Of a DNA stretch of 64,000 nt, positions 59,594 to 64,000 are shown piece after piece (position 1 is the first letter of the stretch; every line of letters begins with the position of its first letter). Both the position numbers and the translations under genes were made by a program. The notes beneath the pieces are model-generated. The model did no database searches, was not told the DNA's origin, and was given only the letters and a program-made list of their open reading frames with translations. Origin of the DNA: Pegoplata infirma (taxonomy: Eukaryota > Arthropoda > Insecta > Diptera > Anthomyiidae); NCBI GenBank assembly GCA_963921195.1, contig OY992537.1, positions 48,365,943 to 48,429,942 of the forward strand, in the 5' to 3' direction.

Positions 59594-60572
59594 CAGTGAT
59601 GCAAATTTAGCGCGTTTTGCGCTAGATTTAGCACTTTTTAAACACCCAAAAAAAGGCGATGAACTGGCGCGTTTTCACTTTTTCATTTAGCACCTTTAGC
59701 GCTTTCCTTCAACAACTAATCACTTTGAAAATAAATTTAAATTTTACTACAGAAACGACCTAATAACAATCTTAAATCCATATTTTCACGTAGTTGTTGT
59801 AGTTAAACCATACACACAAAAAATTATTGGCTAAAATATTTCAATTAAATCTATTGATCAACAAAATTTAAATGAGTCAATTATTGTTTTGATCAACATT
59901 TTGTTATTTTCTTTAACTATCAAATTACAAATTTTCAACATACCAGATTTTTTTCGCTTCAATTTATTTGAATACATTAATTCAAACATATACTTTTTAC
60001 TACGGTTTTACTTTTTTTTATTGTCTGCAACATATTGGAAAGCAAAAAATATGAATTTCTTCATAATTTTTCCATAAGCGTGAAATTCATTTGTTAAATC
60101 AATAATTATTTTAATTGACTTAAAATAAAAAATCAATCAAATTTTTGATCAAAATCGAAAAAATGATTAATTGAAATAAAAATCAATTAATCACCTACAA
60201 TTTGATGATTGATATAACAATTTTCTTTATCGGAGGAGTTTCAATTAAAAAATTAATTGAATCCGCGTTTTTGTTGATTGACTTTCGTTTTCAATTCTTT
60301 CTGTGTAGAAATGTAAAACTTTGTTGAAAAAAAAAAATGTGTTTCTTATAACAAAACGTAAAAAAAATGATTTAAAAATTATTTTTAGCAATTTTTTAGA
60401 CTTATTCTGTGAATATGCCAGATGATTTAAAAAAAATATATATTAAAACCAATAAATTAAAAATATTTTTTAGCACTTTCTGGCGATTTTTACTTTATTC
60501 AAATTAAGCGATTTTTAGAGCTTTCATAGTCACTGTTTTGGGAGTTTTGCCTTTAAAAAGTTGGCATCACTG
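59594..60572. mobile_element. hAT-like MITE with 8-bp target duplication (979 bp)
   Basis: The ends are CAGTGATGC and GCATCACTG. Flanks are ATGAATTC (59586-59593) and ATGAATAC (60573-60580), an 8-bp duplication with one mismatch; the right copy equals the uninterrupted family A sequence. Subterminal regions repeat TTTAGCG/TTTAGCAC words. It contains a second, TA-flanked MITE at 59811-60307. A related right end (TTTAGTGC, ACATCACTG) lies near 46320-46362. Confidence 0.82.
59811..60307. mobile_element. TA-flanked MITE (TACACACA... TTCTGTGTA), copy 2
   Basis: Left end TACACACAAAAAATTATTGG, right end CAATTCTTTCTGTGTA. The interior repeats ATCAAT/ATTGAT words and is homologous to the shorter element at 14273-14663. 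It lies inside the hAT MITE at 59594. Confidence 0.72.
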
Positions 60573-61378
60573 ATGAATACCCTCCACAATGCACTTTTTT
60601 AAGGACAGTAAATTTTCTAACGAGAAAAAATTAACAATTTTGATTAGAAATATTTTATTTTGAGTAAAAAACTTGTTTATATAATTTTTGTAAAAAAAAA
60701 AGAAAAATTAAAATTTTTTTTCTGATTGTATAATTTTTTACGAGTGTAAATTTTTTTTTTTAGAGTAAAAATATTTTTGAGTGACAAAAATACTTTTTAA
60801 AGTAACTTTGTGGCCTACCGGTGTTTTTAAAGCTTGTTTTTTTTAAAGCTCGGTTTTTTCAATACATGAATTTAAGGTGAAACCCATCTAAAATTCACGG
60901 ATTTGCTTATAACTTTAAAACCACTGAACCAATTTGGCACAAATTTAATACGAACCAGACCAGGGGATAGACAATTATATATGTCAAGCCTCAGGATTGC
61001 CCTTCGAAGTTAGCGTGTTTTTTAACTCGTAAATTCGCGAAAAATCTTGCCGAAATTCACTCTGTTGCTTATAGCTTGAACCACTGGACCGATTTTGCTG
61101 AAATGCAATACAAACCAGCCGCGGTATATTTAAAACATATATGAGGCATTCCACACCAAATGTCCAGCAAAAAAAAACACGTGTACCGTAAACTTCTGAA
61201 TAGGTGATATGGATAGCCCTATATGGAACTTAGAAAATTGCGTTTTTGGTTTTTCAATTTTTCAAAAACTGGGCTTAGGAGGCGTGGTCAAATATTGGAA
61301 AAATGGTCAAATTTGTGGCGAGTTGCCTTGATTAAATATTTATCACATTAAAACGGAATGCACCACAATGTCAAAAAT

Positions 61379-61985
61379 ACGTTCTTACATAGTTTTGTAT
61401 TGGCTATCGATTAAATTTTTTTTTTTTTTTAAATTTTCAGAACCCGTTCTGAAATTTTCCATTTTTTAAAAAAGTCAATTTATCAAAAATCCGGCCACTT
61501 TTTTTTTTCTTTTTTATTTATTTTTTTAAAAGTTTAGATGTTTGTCCATCCACACAAAAAAAATCAGAAACACGTTCATCTTTTTTTTTTAGAGAAAATC
61601 GCATTTGAACTTTAAATTTCATAACAATTTAGTAATTTGCTTGTATTTTCTTGTGTAAACAAAGCGTATGACGAATATTTATGCAATTAATATTACTCAT
61701 TCGCAACTTTAAAACAAAGAAATACAAGCAAATAACAAAATTGTTATGAAATTTAAAGTTCAAATGCGATTTTCTCGAAAAAAAAGATGAACGTGTTTCT
61801 GATTTTTTTTGTGTGGATGGACAAACATCTAAACTTTTAAAAAAATAAATAAAAAAGAAAAAAAAAAGTGGCCGGATTTTTGATAAATTGACTTTTTTAA
61901 AAAATGGAAAATTTCAGAACGGGTTCTGAAAATTTTCCAAAAAAAAATTTTAATCGATAGCCCATACAAAACTATATAAGAACGT
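61379..61985. repeat. Foldback element (607 bp) with ~270-bp arms
   Basis: The arms at 61379-61650 and 61718-61985 are near-perfect complements (TTTGTATTGGCTATCGATTA, GGCCACTTTTTTTTTTC, GTCCATCCACACAAAAAAAA). The loop is about 67 bases. It abuts the left end of the next element C copy. Confidence 0.88.
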
Positions 61986-64000
61986 TTGGAAAAAAACAAG
62001 AATTACTATTTTCATTTTCTTAAAACCAAAAATTTTAATAACTTGGGTTTGTAACTTGGATAATAATTCACCTCGTGGTGAATAAAACCGTTTTTCACCA
62101 GCTGGTGAATAAAAAGTAACATAATTAATTTTCACCAAAAAAAAATTTTTTTTTTTTATCAATTTTATTTTTTCATCAAATTTTTTTTTTTCATCAATTT
62201 TTTTTCCATAAATTTTTTTTTTTTTCATCATTTTTTTTTTTATCAAACTTTTTTTTTTATCAATTTTGTTTTTTTTTTCATTAACTTTTTTTGCATTAAT
62301 TTTTTTTTCACCAAACTTTTTTTTATCATATTTTTTTTTTTTATCCAATTTTTTTTTTTTCATTAATTTTTTTTTTTTTCTTAAATTTTTTTTCATCAAT
62401 ATTTTTTTTCATTAATTTTCTTTTTCATAAATTTTTTTTTTTTTCATTAAATTTTTTTTTTCATCAAATTTTTTTTTTATCAATTTTTTGTTTTTTTCAT
62501 CAAATTATTTTTTATACCCTCCACTCTAGTGATAGAGCGTATATATAAGTTTGTCATTCCGTTTGTAACACCTCGAAATATTGGTCTAGGACCCCATAAA
62601 GTATATATATTTATGATCCTCGATCGATTTTAAGTCGATCTAGCGATGTCCGTCCGTCCGTCCGTCCGTCCGTCCGTCCGTCCGTCCGTCCGTCCGTCTG
62701 TCTGTCTGTCTGTCTGTCCGTAGAAAACACGCTAACTTTTGAAGGACTTTACAGAGGCTACTGAAGTTTGGCATATATGTTTGTCATTTACCTGGTCAGG
62801 TTGGTATTGTAATCCAGCCAAATCGGTCTAGTGGTTCAAAAGTTATGAGCAAAAGAGTAAATTTCGGCAAGGGTGTTTCGCGAATTTATGAGATGAAAAA
62901 CACGATAACTTTCGAAAGACAATAATAAGACTACTGAAGCTTGGCATGTATCTTTGCCGTTCCCCGGGCCTATTTGGTATTAAATTTCAGCTCAATCGGT
63001 CTAGTGGTTCAAAAGTTATAAGCAAAACCCTGAATTTCAGATTAATTGCATCTAAAATGCCACGTGTTTTAACATGTTTTAAAAGCATTGCTGGTAACTA
63101 AACAATGCTTTTCAAACTTTTTCAATTTTAAAGCAATGCTTTTTAAACTTGTTTAGTTTTAAAAGCATTGGTAACTTAAAAACTACACTCGAAAAAATTT
63201 TACACTCAAAAAAAATTTTAAACTCAAAAAAAAATTTACACTCAAAAAAAAATTTACACAAAAAAAAATTTAGTGTTTTTTTTACAATATTTTGTGTACA
63301 TACGAACATGCATTCACTCAGAAATAATTTTACAGTACACTCGAAAAAAATTTTACACTCAAAAAAAAAATAGTCATTTTTTTTTTTAAATTACAAAAAA
63401 AGAGTTTTTACTCAAAATAAAATATTTCTAATCAAAATTGGTAATTTTTTCACGTTAAAAAATGTACTACCCTTTAAAAAATGCATTGTGGAGGGTATTC
63501 ATAGATTCGGCAAAGTCGAATTTAACTTTTCTACTTGTTTTTTAATCAATTTTTTTTTCATTAATTTTTTTTTCATCAAATTTTGTTTTTCATCAAATTT
63601 TTTTTATCAATTTTTTTTCATCAAAGTTTTTTATCTAATTTTTTATTATCAATTTTTTTCTCACCAAAAATTTTTTTTCTTATTTTTTATTATCAATTTC
63701 TTTTTCACCAAATTTTTTTTTTTTTCATATTTTTTTTTCATATTTTTTTTCATAAATTTTTTTTTAAATCAAAAAATTTTTCTTTTCATCAAATAAATTC
63801 ATCAAAAACTTTTTTTCATTCATTGTTGAATTGTTCACCAAAAATTTTGGGTTCATTAAATTTTTTTTAACATAATTTTGTTTTTCGTGAAAAAAAATAT
63901 TTTTTTTACAAAAACTACTTTTTCACCAAGTCTAAGCTTTTTGCATAAATAATTTCCATTTTTTTATCAAATGTACATAAAACAAGTGAGAGTGTTATAT
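61986..64000 (+). mobile_element. Composite element C copy, split by family A and cut by the window edge
   Basis: AAACAAGAATTACTATTTTC, CACCTCGTGGTG, TTCACCAGCTGGTGAA (62095) and the CATCAA minisatellite to 62512; then family A. The minisatellite resumes at 63542, followed by ACTTTTTCACCAAGTCTAAG and AAAACAAGTGAGAGTGTTAT at the end. The 149-codon K-rich minus-strand frame at 61950-62399 is the A-rich strand of the minisatellite. Confidence 0.75.
62513..63541 (-). mobile_element. Repeat family A, inverted copy inserted in a CATCAA minisatellite
   Basis: Starts TATACCCTCCACTCTAGTGA and ends CGAATTTAACTTTTCTACTTG, the reverse complement of the copy at 44410. The (TCCG)n/(TCTG)n tract is at 62649-62720. 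Both flanks are the same T-rich CATCAA minisatellite, which shows that A inserted into a pre-existing composite element. At 63180-63370 it holds diverged repeats of ACACTCAAAAAAAATTT. Confidence 0.8.

Larger units (their letters stand above)
59551..61140 (+). mobile_element. Repeat family A copy interrupted by a hAT MITE
   Basis: The left end GAAAGTTTAATTCGACTTGG at about 59557 runs to TCTATGAATTC, and the rest resumes with ATGAATACCCTCCACAATGC at 60573. Internal blocks such as CCACTGGACCGATTTTGCTG (61081) match the complete copy. The right end is lost near 61140, where a GGCATTCCA repeat begins. Confidence 0.7.
53750..64000 (+). other. Start of the next cadherin intron, open at the window edge
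   Basis: Begins GTAAG and continues to the end of the window without a recognisable tail exon. Contents: an inverted-repeat element, a diverged tandem array, a CACTG-ended TIR element, a repeat-family A copy broken by a hAT MITE, a foldback and a CATCAA-minisatellite element broken by another A copy. Confidence 0.65.

Noticed and set aside
1..64000. tRNA, rRNA or snRNA genes and core promoters
   Set aside because: No cloverleaf, A/B box pair or conserved RNA block was seen by eye; TATA-like strings are everywhere in this AT-rich sequence and carry no weight.

Overview
This window is AT-rich, intron-dominated sequence from an animal nuclear genome, most likely a higher dipteran fly. Two things point there: the only host gene is an insect classical (N-type) cadherin, and the interspersed repeats look like fly repeats (ATACCCTCCA/TGGAGGGTAT ends, GGAC/GTCC proto-microsatellites, hAT MITEs). 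I cannot name the species.

Host gene: four internal exons of one plus-strand gene are at 3715-3885, 19553-19794, 53054-53275 and 53579-53749. Their splice sites are canonical (AG at the acceptor, GTAAGT or GTAAG at the donor) and the reading frame is continuous. Together they encode the last laminin-G segment, a cysteine-rich region with an EGF repeat, one transmembrane helix split by a 33.3-kb intron, and the start of the cytoplasmic tail (NYDDEGGGEDDMTAFD, PPFDDLRNF, SLSSLASG), so this is the 3' part of a DN-cadherin family gene. I favour CadN2 over CadN because the sequence departs from the strongly conserved CadN tail as I remember it, but this is not proven. The upstream exons and the last coding exon (rest of the catenin-binding tail) lie outside the window.

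Everything else is intronic and built of layered repeats. 1-3.7 kb: a 386-bp hairpin, a 590-bp TIR element and partial repeats. 4.3-7.6 kb: a TA-flanked element hosting a hAT MITE and a second TA-flanked MITE. 7.9-11.7 kb: CCCGAGTAAAAA-ended elements, a 740-bp TIR element and a smaller inverted-repeat element. 14-18.7 kb: several MITEs, one a textbook hAT MITE with an 8-bp target duplication. 21.5-25.5 kb: three inverted-repeat elements, including a 1.7-kb foldback. 26.3-29.9 kb: a three-level nest whose core is a 5'-truncated non-LTR retrotransposon with an open RNase H reading frame on the minus strand. 30.6-32.4 kb: two same-orientation TACACTCA MITEs. 32.6-41.3 kb, 48-49.7 kb and 62-64 kb: copies of a composite element carrying paired CACC/GGTG palindromes and a T-rich CATCAAT minisatellite. 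41.5-43.1 kb: a CATATATG-rich TIR family. 51.5-52.3 kb and 59.6-60.6 kb: further hAT MITEs with 8-bp duplications. 55.6-57.7 kb: a diverged tandem array.

No tRNA, rRNA, CRISPR, operon or prokaryotic feature is seen. Most long open frames are low-complexity F/K/N runs read through T- or A-rich minisatellites and are not genes. The main interest is the nesting, which gives relative ages for several unannotated non-autonomous families. All similarity statements were made by eye.
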